From Warburgia ugandensis (taxonomy: Eukaryota; Streptophyta; Magnoliopsida; Canellales; Canellaceae), in assembly GCA_035236585.1 (NCBI GenBank), contig CP141127.1:65453495-65517494 (forward strand): a stretch of 64,000 bases of DNA. Reading direction: 5' to 3'. Under the pieces are notes generated by a model. The model was not told where the DNA came from, did no database searches, and saw nothing but the letters and a program-made list of their open reading frames with translations. Positions 1 through 14,029 of the stretch are shown here, piece after piece; the stretch's first letter is position 1, and each line of letters begins with the position of its first letter. A program made the translations under genes and the position numbers.

Positions 1-691
1 ACTAACTGATGCTCTCAATTTCAGATTACATTCTCCAAAACACCTCACTTAACAGTCCTCATATAGATTCATGTGCTTAGACATGGACTAAACTTTTACA
101 TTTTCAAAATAAGACTCTCAGGGAAATAACTAAGACATGGGAATAATAGAAATGACCTTTTGAATTCCTAAACAAGACTCTTAAGGAAACCAACTACTAA
201 TTAGTCCAATGACACAACTTACTAGAGGAAATAAATATACTGTATCTGACTTCTAGAAACCAGATCCTACCAACTTAATAATGTGGCCCTAGGATCCACA
301 GTAAAACATATCAACTAATAAAAATTATTGGGTGGTATTGTATCAGAAAAAAGGTAACAAATCCTTTAGTAGTAGTTCTTTTGATTTTCTTGATCTTTCC
401 ATCATCACTTTCCCCAAGCAAAGAGCCTTCATTCGGAAAGATGGTTATTAGCAAACTCTCTACTATAAATACTACCTTTCGTCCAAATTATCTTTAAAAA
501 CCACCATATTAATGTACTATTCATTTGGAATTCGCAACATAGAACTTATCATCATTCTCACCACAAGTAGGAATTATATGACTAGACACTACAGTGGAAG
601 TATAGTTTCATTATTAATATTCCCTACAGAAAGAATAGTTGTTTGTTTACTGAAGCATTCAACTAAGAGTTAGCTATTATTTTGATCTCAG
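1..691 (+). other. Intron of glucuronokinase (left part)
   Basis: AT-rich sequence with no coding exon that I could fit. It ends in a pyrimidine-poor but acceptable acceptor (ATCTCAG) just before the TGLSGSSA exon. The preceding exons are not in the window. Confidence 0.6.
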
Positions 692-3600
692 ACAGGACTT
701 TCAGGTTCAAGTGCTATTGTATGTGCTGCATTAAGCTGCTTTCTTGACTTTTACAAAATCAGGCACCTGGTTAAAGTGACAGACAGGCCTAACCTGATTC
801 TTAGTGCAGAAAATGAACTTGGAATAGTAGCTGGCCTCCAAGATCGAGTTGCACAGGTCTATGGGGGCCTTGTTTATATGGTATGTAACATTTAGATTCT
901 GGTGAAACATCACATGGAGATTCATAATATGCCAAATTGAATTTGTTGATTACCATTAATTTTCTTTCTGATATCATATTCAACACTCTCTTAACAGGAC
1001 TTTGGGAAGGAGTATATGGATGATGTGGGACATGGAATCTATACACCCATGGATATTGGTCTTCTTCCTCCACTCTATCTAATTTATGCAGAAAATCCGA
1101 GTGATTCTGGGAAGGTTAGTTTCCAATTGTGCCTTTTATTCTTTATAATGCAGCTCGATTATTAGTCCTTCTCCATAAAAGAAGTATAATTTCGAACTTG
1201 AGCACTTAACCAAGTTGGTTAAGTGTCTTAGCATTGCAAGCAAATAGAGATTCCCCACCCATTTGAGTCGTTGCGAGCTGGAAATCGCACCAGCTGTTTG
1301 AGTCGCAAAAGGGCCGCTTGCTTGTCTTGCAACTAAGAGGTTCTGTGTTCAAGTTCAACGCTTACCCATGAAAAAAGTAAAGAAGGAACTATGAGTTCAA
1401 TTGAAAATATGAAGTTGCCAAGAAGGCTTCTTCAGGGCAGTGCATATTATTGGGCTGGGACATCATTGAATCTGTGGAATCTTATTGTCTCATAAGTACT
1501 AAAAAAAGAACTGAAACATCATAATGACAAGGTCAACAAAGTTCTAACTAAAGCATGCATTTCTCAAAACTTGAACCATCCATGAGTACGTGGCCAGAAA
1601 ATGAAAAAATGTGAACTGCAAATATGAATTACAGTTTACAACTAGCAATGGTTAAAAAGAACTACCATCTCAACAATTTTATCTATTCCAGAAAGTTTCC
1701 GTCCATTTTTGAGCAATTTTACATTTAGAACTAATTCTTTTTGAAGTATAGAGAACAAGATTGGTCACACGTCAAGATTGCAGCAAATTTGATATCAGAA
1801 GTGAGAGATGCAATAAAATAATCTTGGACATCCGAAGATCTGGTGAAGGATAATACGGAAGAAATATCAATATTGATCAATTGGCAAAACTCACAGAGAA
1901 CAACTCTGATGCTGAAGATAGGCTATATAGTTCCGAAAATTGAACTTACTAAAAAAAGGGCAGGCCGGTACACAAAGCGTCCACATATGTGGGGTTAGGG
2001 GAAGGGCAGACCACAAAGGGTCAATAGTACACACTGTTGCAGTTCGTTTACATGGACAGAGACTGGTAATGCTTCGGCCGTTGTTACTCTATAATGATCT
2101 AGGGAGGTCTGAGCATTTGTTTCTGTGAGATTTGAAAATAAATTCTACTCAAGCATGTGTTGAGGTACAGTTTCAGTGCCTCCTTTAGGTTCCTGATTGT
2201 CAGGTTTGCAATACCATTGAAAGGTTCTTGTGATTGGTTATGGGATCTTTCATTTCAAGCTCAAGTTTTGTGAACTGTTAGATATTTGGAAATTACATCT
2301 AGCAAGCCCACATGTTTCAAGCTAATGAGTCAGAAACTGAACTCTTTCATTTTCAAGCTTGCTACAGCTAGACAATAGCTCAGATTTTACATCCACTGGC
2401 TGTTATGATGTAGACCACCTTAGGATCACAAACTGAGAAGTAGTCAAAGTGCTGATGGGAGACCAATCTTGCTGTTCATAATGGTAATCCGATGTTAACC
2501 CCACATGAGATTGTTATCATCCTTCTTCCTGTTGATTGTTATTATCATCTATTAGATCAACACCAAAAATTTGTTCTTCTGAAAGCTCCATCATTTCTGG
2601 AAGCTCTATAAGTGTGAAGAGTTAAGGAGATAAAATATGAAAAAAAAAAAAATAGCAACATTTTCTTCCATTCTATAACTTGGGGTAAGTGTATAAACAT
2701 AGACAAGACTAAAGGTTGGTAGTTACTCAAAGTGCTCTGTGATACATTTTAGCAGCCTCTTCAAGCTAATATGTAATTGATGTCTATCTCGTCACGGGCT
2801 TTATGAAGATATCTGCAATCTGATATGGGGAAACATGCCTCAAGATGAAGTTATCCATCTTCTATCTGTTCCTGCTTAAAAGGATGATTAGTATGCTTTC
2901 TTCAGGAATGAAAGACAAGATTCAAGTCCATTTTGATAGTTATTTGATTATTACAATGCAGGCTGGATGAATATAGGGGAAAATTGAGCTCAAACATCAA
3001 TTCAATGAATCCATGTAGCTGAGCAGTTACATCAGCACATCCTGTATTCTGCTTGTGCTAGACCATGGAACTGTTCTTTGCTTTTTGTTACTACATGAAG
3101 TTATCCAATTAGTAAGAATTAACTGTGACCTGAGACAGATCTCTATTCTCTAAATCTCCAACAGAATCTGCATTTAAGTAACCATCAAGATGGAAATAAT
3201 TATTCTTTTCCATCGAGTAACATGGGGCACTTCCTGCAGTCCATTCATATAACCTAAGATGAAATGATGCAAACTCAATTGGCTGTGAAGGTTATGTCTG
3301 ATTTGGCGAGTACTAGATATATGAAGTTTCACAACTAAGTTATGTTATTTCAATGTATTTACTAGTCTGTGTCAATCTGCTCTTAACCTCTTGTTCGAGA
3401 TAGCGTGTATGGTAATGGTTTACAACTGGTCATCCAACTTGTATAGCCCAATCAAGTTCATTATCTTGACCAAAAAGCATTCCTTGTCCACAGCTTTCAT
3501 TTCTATGGCCAGCAAGAAGGTTAGTAATCCAAATTCTTCATTTACAAGTCTTGACTGTTCACTGGTTGTCCACCACTTTGGTCTCACTTATGTGCCTCCT

Positions 3601-6600
3601 AACAATTATTGTGATGTGCCATATATGTAGATAAAACAAGAATGCTTCTGTACTTTGCTTTAATTGCAAATAACAACTTTGCATACTAATGGTGATCACT
3701 GTAAATGATGACTTAAGGAATTGCAAAGGATCAGACAACACATGGTGGCTTTACTGATAAAAAGTAAGCCAGAAATTGTTCGCACCTTTATGTGACACTT
3801 ATGTAATGTGGCAAATGACAGCATCAAAAAGTGATGTTTAATTATCAATGAGATTTATATGGAAACACCAAGAATTTTTATGCTTTAATTGATGTGAACC
3901 AGAGTTTACAAATGCCTTGAAGATGGTTCATTTAGATGTTAGCAACATACAGGTCTGATATTTTTCTTTTCTCTTTTTATTTTGTTCAACAAAAGTAAGA
4001 CTTTTGAAAGAAATGGGAGATGGATCTAGATCTAAGATTTGAGTGCTGGAGATGAAGAGGCTGGATGAGATCTGGAGTTGTGAGTAGTTATGAATACCCG
4101 ATGAGGAAATGACAGATCTGGACATGTAAGTGGTGGAGCTCCAATCAGTATAGGATCAGGCCTAGGATGAAGGGCTGTAAATCTCCGAAGGAAGAAAGAC
4201 AATTTTATAGTATTATATGGTGAAGGGAAGTAAACTGTATCAGGGAAATCATATTCTAAAGTTTTGAATGGTTAAGACTTCAGATGATCTTACGGATTAT
4301 CGAATATCTAATATAGATTGAAGGGCTATCAGGTAAGGTCAAATCTACATTTCCAGTGATGAAGAGAGTGATGTAGTGATAGAGAATCAGGTCTTGAATG
4401 AAGGGGTAGCTCCAATAATGAAAAGATCAAGCCGGTTTCTTATTGTACAGCAAGATCTAAAGTTAGCTATGAGATCTACAGTTTTAATAATGAGGGAACT
4501 GCATCTGTTGCAGGAGATATCTAGAGGAATTCAATAAAAAGGATTACTAATCCTTAACTTTTCAATGAATCCTTCATCAGTGATTTCTTGTTTCCCCCCT
4601 TTACAGAAAACAAAGAGATGAATTGATGGATTCATTGGATCCTAGTTTGGGGCTGAAGGGGCTTTCCAGCTCTAAATGATGGATACTAGATCTACTTTAG
4701 GAACAGATGGAAGTCTGGCATCAAAGAAAAGAGGCTGGATCTAGAAGTTTGAGGGAAAAGAAGAAGAAAGTATGACTCTTTGTAGAGTGAAGAGAGAGGA
4801 ATAGAAGAGGAAGAAAAGGGAAGAAAATACATAAGTGGTTAGATAACTAAGAAAGGTAGAAGTTCTGACTGGTGAGATCTTCGTTGGGAGGCGAGTGTGG
4901 GGGTGTTGGGGAAGGTACTGATTCAGTGGGCTGATGACCCTGCTCTTACACCACGCAAGTTTCAGTTACTCTGAAAACCCAAGACTTGACATGGAATGAA
5001 GAAGCAGAAGAGGATAAATGAGAAGGAAAGTATTCATCAGACTTATTTTCCTATTCAATGATTTTGTGATGTCTTGTGTACAATATGTGTGTATATAGTA
5101 AAGAGACGTGTAAATGGCAACATTTGAAAGTCATAGGAAAAAAAGGATTGCAGAGAAACCAGGACAGCTTGGAGAATAACGGGTTCACCCTAGAAGGATT
5201 TCAACACCTTCATAATCTAATCTTGGTTTTCCATATCTAACTTTAGCGCGCGCGTGTGTGTGATCCAAATACACACACTAGAAAGTTGCACAACTACTGG
5301 GATACCCCTATTTGCAGTATGTTTGAACACTTCATCGCACCTTATCTGCTTCCAATTGACAATATTCTTCATAGTTTTGGGTTCGAGCACTTAGCTGAGG
5401 TATAGGTTCAATTCCACCCACCGTTCAGAAAAATATGTTCTTCATGATTTCCCCATCCTTTGTCACTGCACTTATTAACTAATGAGTGTACTAATGGTCT
5501 GCCTGTTATGATCAAGTTTCCTCTGACAGAGGTATTTGATGGGATGACTGGACAAAGTGGTAGAAAGAATTTACTGCTACTGAATATAATTTTCTCATCT
5601 TTCTAGGTCTTGGATTTACTGCAAAAATGACTGTTCCGCATTTTCCAACTAAGATAGCTTATCACAATGGCACACCTCCTGCTACCAGTGGCATTGCCCT
5701 AGTTTCTGTTTCCATATTAGGATGGTCGCTTTTATTTTGCTATGATCTGTGGAAACTGACACGGGTGTCTGGACACTACATGGATATGGGTGTCTGACAT
5801 GGCAGATCTTTAAAAACCAGACATGGGGACATGGAAAATAGATGAATATTACATAAGCTTAATTAAACAAAATGTAGAGAAGAAGCCAGTAAAAATGCTG
5901 CAGCTCCATTGAAAGGTATAATGAGAGTCCAAAGTCCCACATGAAAGGCTGTTTTTTGAGTTGGATGCTTGTTAGTATGTTTGGTAATGTCTGCATAAGT
6001 GTTGACATGGGTGTTGTTGATGCGTCTCCAACTTGCTTACATGGGGGAAATAGACGAGTCTGACAAATCATAGTTCTTTGTCTACACTCACACATAGAAG
6101 CACACTCACATATGCACCTTGTCAATCAATTTCAGATGGATTTCCACGTCCACTTTTTAGATGAATATGAGTTTCCTTTTACACGAGACTTCCGCTAAAG
6201 ATTGAGGCACTTTTTGCCGCTCAGGCAGAAGGCTATTGCTCTATGATGCTCTCTGTTGGTGCTTGAATCTTACTTGCAGCATCCCTGTTCTCCTACTCTA
6301 TCTCAATGTCTTCTCTTCTAAGGATCTGTCATACTCTTTGCATATGGTCGTAGCACTTGTCAAACATCATGGTGCACTATGGTCTCTTAGCCATGTGATG
6401 TTTCATTCATCATATCTAGCATTGCTATGGCTGATATGACATCTTCAAGATGACTATTTGCCACATCACCAGTATGCTAGACTTATTCTAGAAGAAGCAA
6501 GCGGTTACAACTGATGCAAGGTTGTTATACAGGTCTGTTGAAAGATGATTCACCAGTCAGTTGACGAAGGATCATGTGGTTACAATCCAGTTGGTTAGGA

Positions 6601-9440
6601 GATGTAGTTAGAATCCAATCTGTTGAGAGATGATTACAGCATATTAGGTAGTTACCAGCTAGAGATGCACGGTTGGTGAGGTTGGGAGGGGAAGATACGG
6701 GGGGAGAATTAGCAAGGGAGAAGGGGAGGAAAAAAACTGGGAAGTGGAGGAAGCTGGGAGGAACTACGGTTCCTAGTCTATTGTTTTTCCCTTAAAGCAA
6801 TTGTTCAGGGTTCCTTTTATCTAGGGATCCTTTGTAAAACAACTCCTTATTCAATAAAATTAGCTTCATCTTCTTCCTCACTGGGGTCTTCCCCATAAAT
6901 TGAACCAGGAGATCTATCACTATTCTTTGCTTAATTTCAGTGCCATCTATCTGCCTATCTATCTTTGCGTATTGGACTGAAGTCTTCCACCAAATTATAT
7001 AAAAAAGTCAATTAGAATAGTAGCAAACAACTTAACCAATGACTTGCTGAAAACAAGGGCATCTCAGGAAAGCCAAAGCGATCCTCTTAATTAGAGCTGT
7101 AGTGTGATCAAAATTTTTCCACCATGTCTGTAGAAATCTCAAACTCATGCTTAGTGGATATGATGCCTGGAACCTCTCAAACTCCTGTAATTGACATTTT
7201 GTTCACCAACTCTGAGGACAGGTGCATTTGATTCTTTGGGTCTTCTATTGTCCTGCCAAATAGGGAACAAGAAGAACAGGAACGATGAACCAAATGTCAT
7301 ACAAAAATTGCATTCATGTATACTCTGATTGAGTAGATTCTAAAAGGTAAAGTAAAACTTCAAACAGAAAAGTAAAATGTAACAATGCACTTTTGAAATA
7401 GGAAATAAATTAGGAAGTAATAGGTTAAAGAAAATCCACTTTTGAATTAAGAAGTATCAGTGGCAACTTAGTGATAGGCCAAACTTGAAACGTTGTTTTA
7501 TGGTTTAACAATTCGAAGATATGCCTTTGAAGTTTTACAGGTAGATCAAGCTTAAAGTGTCACACTGCCACATGGCATTGATGTTTTTATAACTTGATAC
7601 TGCAGCAAAAACTCAAATGAAAATTCTTTATAATCTGTTATGTGAGATTGTTACACTGAGTAATATAAATAAATAAATAAATAATTAATTAATTAAATGT
7701 ATTTATTTATTTACAGGTTCACAGCACTGTTCGCAAGAGATGGCTTGATGGTGACAAGTTTATAATATCATCAATGGAAGAGGTCGGAAAGTTGCCTTTA
7801 GAAGGTCGTGAAGCTTTGCTCAAGAAGCACTACAATAAACTTGCAAGCCTTATGAACCGCAATTTTGATCTTCGAAGGTAAAATATTAACTGTAGATCAC
7901 GGAGAGCTATGTGCATGATTTGTCTTCCCTGGAGAACTCATTTTGGCTTCTGCTTGTGTCTCAAGTCCATGAACAAAATAGCTGAAAGGTCCTCAAATCT
8001 TGTCCTTCTTCTTTTGTGTTTCCACATTAAAAGGTGCGATTTTGGGGTCTCCTCTTCTGCACATCATGGAAGAAGTACTGTTACTTATATTCCTTGGGCC
8101 TGGCAAAGCTCCCATCATTATGTTACACGCATATGTATTTAGTTGCTTAGATTTTTAGAAGAAAGTACTGTTTGATAAAACGGTTTACAAAGATCTGGTG
8201 CTACCAAATAGTTGTGTTCTTATTTCAAAATGTTCAAACCTGAAAGTATCATTGCATGTACTAGAGCTCAATGATTATTTATTGCTTTCTACTTAGGTAT
8301 CAGTAGTAACTATTGGCATCTGGTGACTGATATTTGTTGCGTCTCATGTTTTAGTTCATCTTCTGATTATCTTGTGAAACTTGTGTTAGATATTTAATAA
8401 TCCTGATATATGGTGAGCGTTCTTTGTGCTTTAGTCATCCATGCTCTCCTGTCCTGTATCTTCTGGAAACCTTAATTATGCCCCCAGACATGGTATTACA
8501 ACATAATGGCAAGTGCCAGCCACTTGTTGAGTTGATTTCTTGACAATCATTGGGGTAAATTTGAATGCTACAGCCACGACATTCTATTTCACCTTTTTGC
8601 TGCAGAAGGGGACAGAATAAGCAGACCTGCATGTAAAAGGTACAGTCATCAGTTGCAAGTGGTGCTGCACCTTGTTTCTCTCGAGAATTGGGATGTATTT
8701 CCTGCACCACATGACACTGATTGCTTCCATTTATGAACTCCCATTCTCTACAGTGATTCTTTTTCAGTTGCATGCACCTGGAGGGCAATTTTTGCCATGT
8801 ACAAGTGCACTTGAGAATTCTGGTAACAATCATGAATGTTTTGACCTCATCACCACTACGTCAAATGTTCGCCACCTTGAGATAAGCAGTACCTCAATCT
8901 TTGTGTTCTTTCCAAATACATTTCTTGTGCAACAGTAGTACAACTAATTTCACAAATAAAGGTTCTGCCCCTCCTATGCTTTTCTACCATCTTAAAAATG
9001 ATTAGGAGTTTCATTTACTTTGAATTTTGAACATTTACTCAAAGATATCCATTTTGACCTTCAAGTAGTCAGCTCAGCAAAGACGTACTCCCAATTTGAG
9101 TCGGGAGCTATTCTAATTAGTTAGCCTTCCACAAGTACACTTTTAGAGCTAGAATTATGATAGTATTTTTGTTGCTCGGGTTTGCAGGCAAATATTCGGG
9201 GATGAAGCGCTTGGGTCTTTAAACATTCAGATGGTTGAGACAGCCAGAAGTGTTGGTGCTGCATCAAAGTTCACAGGAAGTGGAGGAGCTGTCATTGCCT
9301 TTTGTCCTGATGGGCCTTCACAAGCAAAGCTTCTAGAGGATGCTTGCCAAAAGGCTGGTTTGATCATTCAGCCGGCTGTTACAGTTCCTTCTTTTCTTAA
9401 TGAGGAGGACCTCAAAACCCTGTCTAGTCAGCAAAATTAG
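692..9440 (+). CDS. GLCAK: Glucuronokinase, C-terminal four exons (5' part outside window)
   Basis: Coding exons are 692-880, 998-1114, 7717-7877 and 9188-9440 (TAG stop). All have AG/GT borders and keep one frame (189, 117, 161 and 253 nt), giving 239 residues, about two thirds of the family's usual length of roughly 360. The visible part starts at TGLSGSSA, the glycine/serine-rich ATP-binding motif of GHMP kinases. The last exon has KFTGSGGAV, the second glycine-rich GHMP motif. The text ENELGIVAGLQDRVAQVYGG and YAENPSDSGKVHS matches what I know of Arabidopsis glucuronokinase. The enzyme phosphorylates D-glucuronate to glucuronate-1-phosphate in the cytosol, feeding UDP-glucuronate and cell-wall sugar synthesis after inositol oxygenation. 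I see no frameshift or lost motif. The earlier exons should lie left of position 1. Assignment rests on recalled family sequence, not a search. Confidence 0.9.
1115..7716 (+). other. 6.6-kb intron of glucuronokinase
   Basis: It runs from GTTAGT after the codons for NPSDSGK to TTTACAG before VHSTVRKRW, and is phase 0. It holds a reversed degraded Au SINE near 1951-2037, a short GC/GT-alternating run near 5246-5261, and an AAAT/AATT simple-sequence stretch at about 7665-7712 next to the acceptor. I saw no long ORF or recognisable transposon protein. The bulk looks like decayed, unidentifiable DNA. Confidence 0.85.
1951..2037 (-). mobile_element. Au-family SINE fragment, reversed
   Basis: The + strand starts with A7GGGCAGGCCGG and continues through GTGGGGTTAGGGGAAGGGCAGACCACAA and a CAATAGTAC block. 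This is the reverse complement of the 3' half of the Au SINE seen intact at 10526-10707 (TTGTGGTCCGCCCCTTCC and GGGACTGCCCTTTTT). The tRNA-like half is too diverged to place, although similarity may reach about 2110. It sits inside the glucuronokinase intron in antisense orientation. Confidence 0.7.
7878..9187 (+). other. Last intron of glucuronokinase, 1.3 kb
   Basis: Phase-2 intron from GTAAAA to TTTGCAG that splits an arginine codon. ORFs of 88-132 codons occur on both strands near 8435-8938, but they are overlapping and low in any recognisable domain, so I treat them as chance. Confidence 0.8.
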
Positions 9441-10525
9441 TTAGATGATCAATTCTTCATGTTGTGTTGTCTATTTGATTGACATAAGTGCCTAAGGAAC
9501 GTGCAGGGACTCTGTTGGGGCTAGTAGCCTATCCCTGCAAGTCCTCTCCATCTTTTTCCTTCTTAGATTATTCATGTAAGCTGTTGAAGATCTTTGTATG
9601 TTTTAGCTTCTAGGCTCCAAAAGCTTGAGAATGAACACTTTAATCTACTTTATTTTGCTGTTTTTATGTGAATATATCCTATCATGAGCTCATTGCCATG
9701 TTGTAAGTTATCATGTCTGCAAAAAGTCCCCAACCGATAGCTAAGTAGTAAATTAGACCTGGGTTTTTCGGTCGTTTTATAGAAAGAGTGGCTAATTGCA
9801 AAGTTGTCACTATATTGTGTAGAAAAATACCCTTGGGTAACAACAAGGGAAGTCTTTGTCCCCTGTTGTCTAAACCCTAATGCGATACTCCGTTCAATCT
9901 TGCATGGTACTACTTGCAACTTACTATGAACAGAAAGCATTTGTCGTCTTCAGTTTGGATACAAAGTGTCACTTCACTTTGAACTATTGAATTCACAGAT
10001 TCACATTTTTCCTGTGCCACTTTTCCTTAATTTTTGAAAAGATTTGAACACGGATTAACGCAGATATATACATGTGGCTCTTATGTATATTAGACGAATG
10101 GACGACAAACAGAAATCTCCTTGAAACCATGAAATTATCTGAAATTTCCAATGGTGAAGTTCAAGAGAATGACCACCATACCTCATCGTTGCTGATTGGT
10201 GCCATTCATCTTGAAATACCATTCAATGCAAGATGTGGATTTCAAAAGAATGGGAAAATGGTTACCCTGTCGTTGTTTTCTCACGTTTCTATGGTCTTCG
10301 AAAACGCGGACTCAATTATCTGAAGGTTCTAATCCTATTTTGTGCATATTCTAAATGTTTTTTTTAGGATATATCTTAACCACAAAACCTACTTATAGAT
10401 GTACCAGTGCTTTCGTACAGATTTCACAAGACCTGAGTCCTAATAGTTCGCCATAGGGAGAGTTTTTTCATGGTCATCTATTTGTTTCTTGTCTATTTAA
10501 TTTTTCTTCCTGGTGCATATGCTGA
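9441..10525. other. 3' flank of glucuronokinase; no gene seen
   Basis: The first roughly 200 bases after the stop are T-rich and probably the 3' UTR. No unmistakable AATAAA signal decides the end. The rest has only short ORFs without recognisable similarity. Confidence 0.5.
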
Positions 10526-10707
10526 AGGGGAGCCTTGGTGCAACGGTAAAAGTTGTCATCACGTGACCTTGAAGTCATGAGTTCACGGTGTGAAAACAGC
10601 TTCTTGCAAAAATACAAGGTAAGGCTGCATACTATAAGCCCTTGTGGTCCGCCCCTTCCTTGGACTCCGCATAGGTGGGAACTTCGTATACTGGGACTGC
10701 CCTTTTT
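10526..10707 (+). mobile_element. Au SINE, full length
   Basis: A 182-bp unit starts AGGGGAGCCTTGGTGCAAC and ends GGGACTGCCCTTTTT. The tRNA-derived head carries an A-box-like GGTGCAACGGTAAAA segment and a B-box-like GAGTTCACGGTG segment. The tail has the AAGGCTGCATAC, CTTGTGGTCCGCCCCTTCC and T-run blocks typical of the plant Au family, and the length matches that family. Near-direct repeats TGCATATGCT (10514-10523) and TGCATTTGCT (10715-10724) may be a target duplication with one mismatch, but the second lies seven bases beyond the T run. Au SINEs are mobilised by partner LINEs. Which LINE serves here cannot be told. Confidence 0.88.

Positions 10708-14029
<3,322 letters not shown>

Noticed and set aside
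1196..1380. tRNA- or SINE-like stretch with a B-box-like GTTCAAGTTC
   Set aside because: The A-box-like and B-box-like parts are about 130 bp apart, no cloverleaf can be folded by eye, and no second copy was found except a faint GAGCACTTA phrase near 5385.
8435..8938. 132-codon (-) and 88-codon (+) ORFs
   Set aside because: Both sit in the last glucuronokinase intron, overlap each other and have no recognisable domain.
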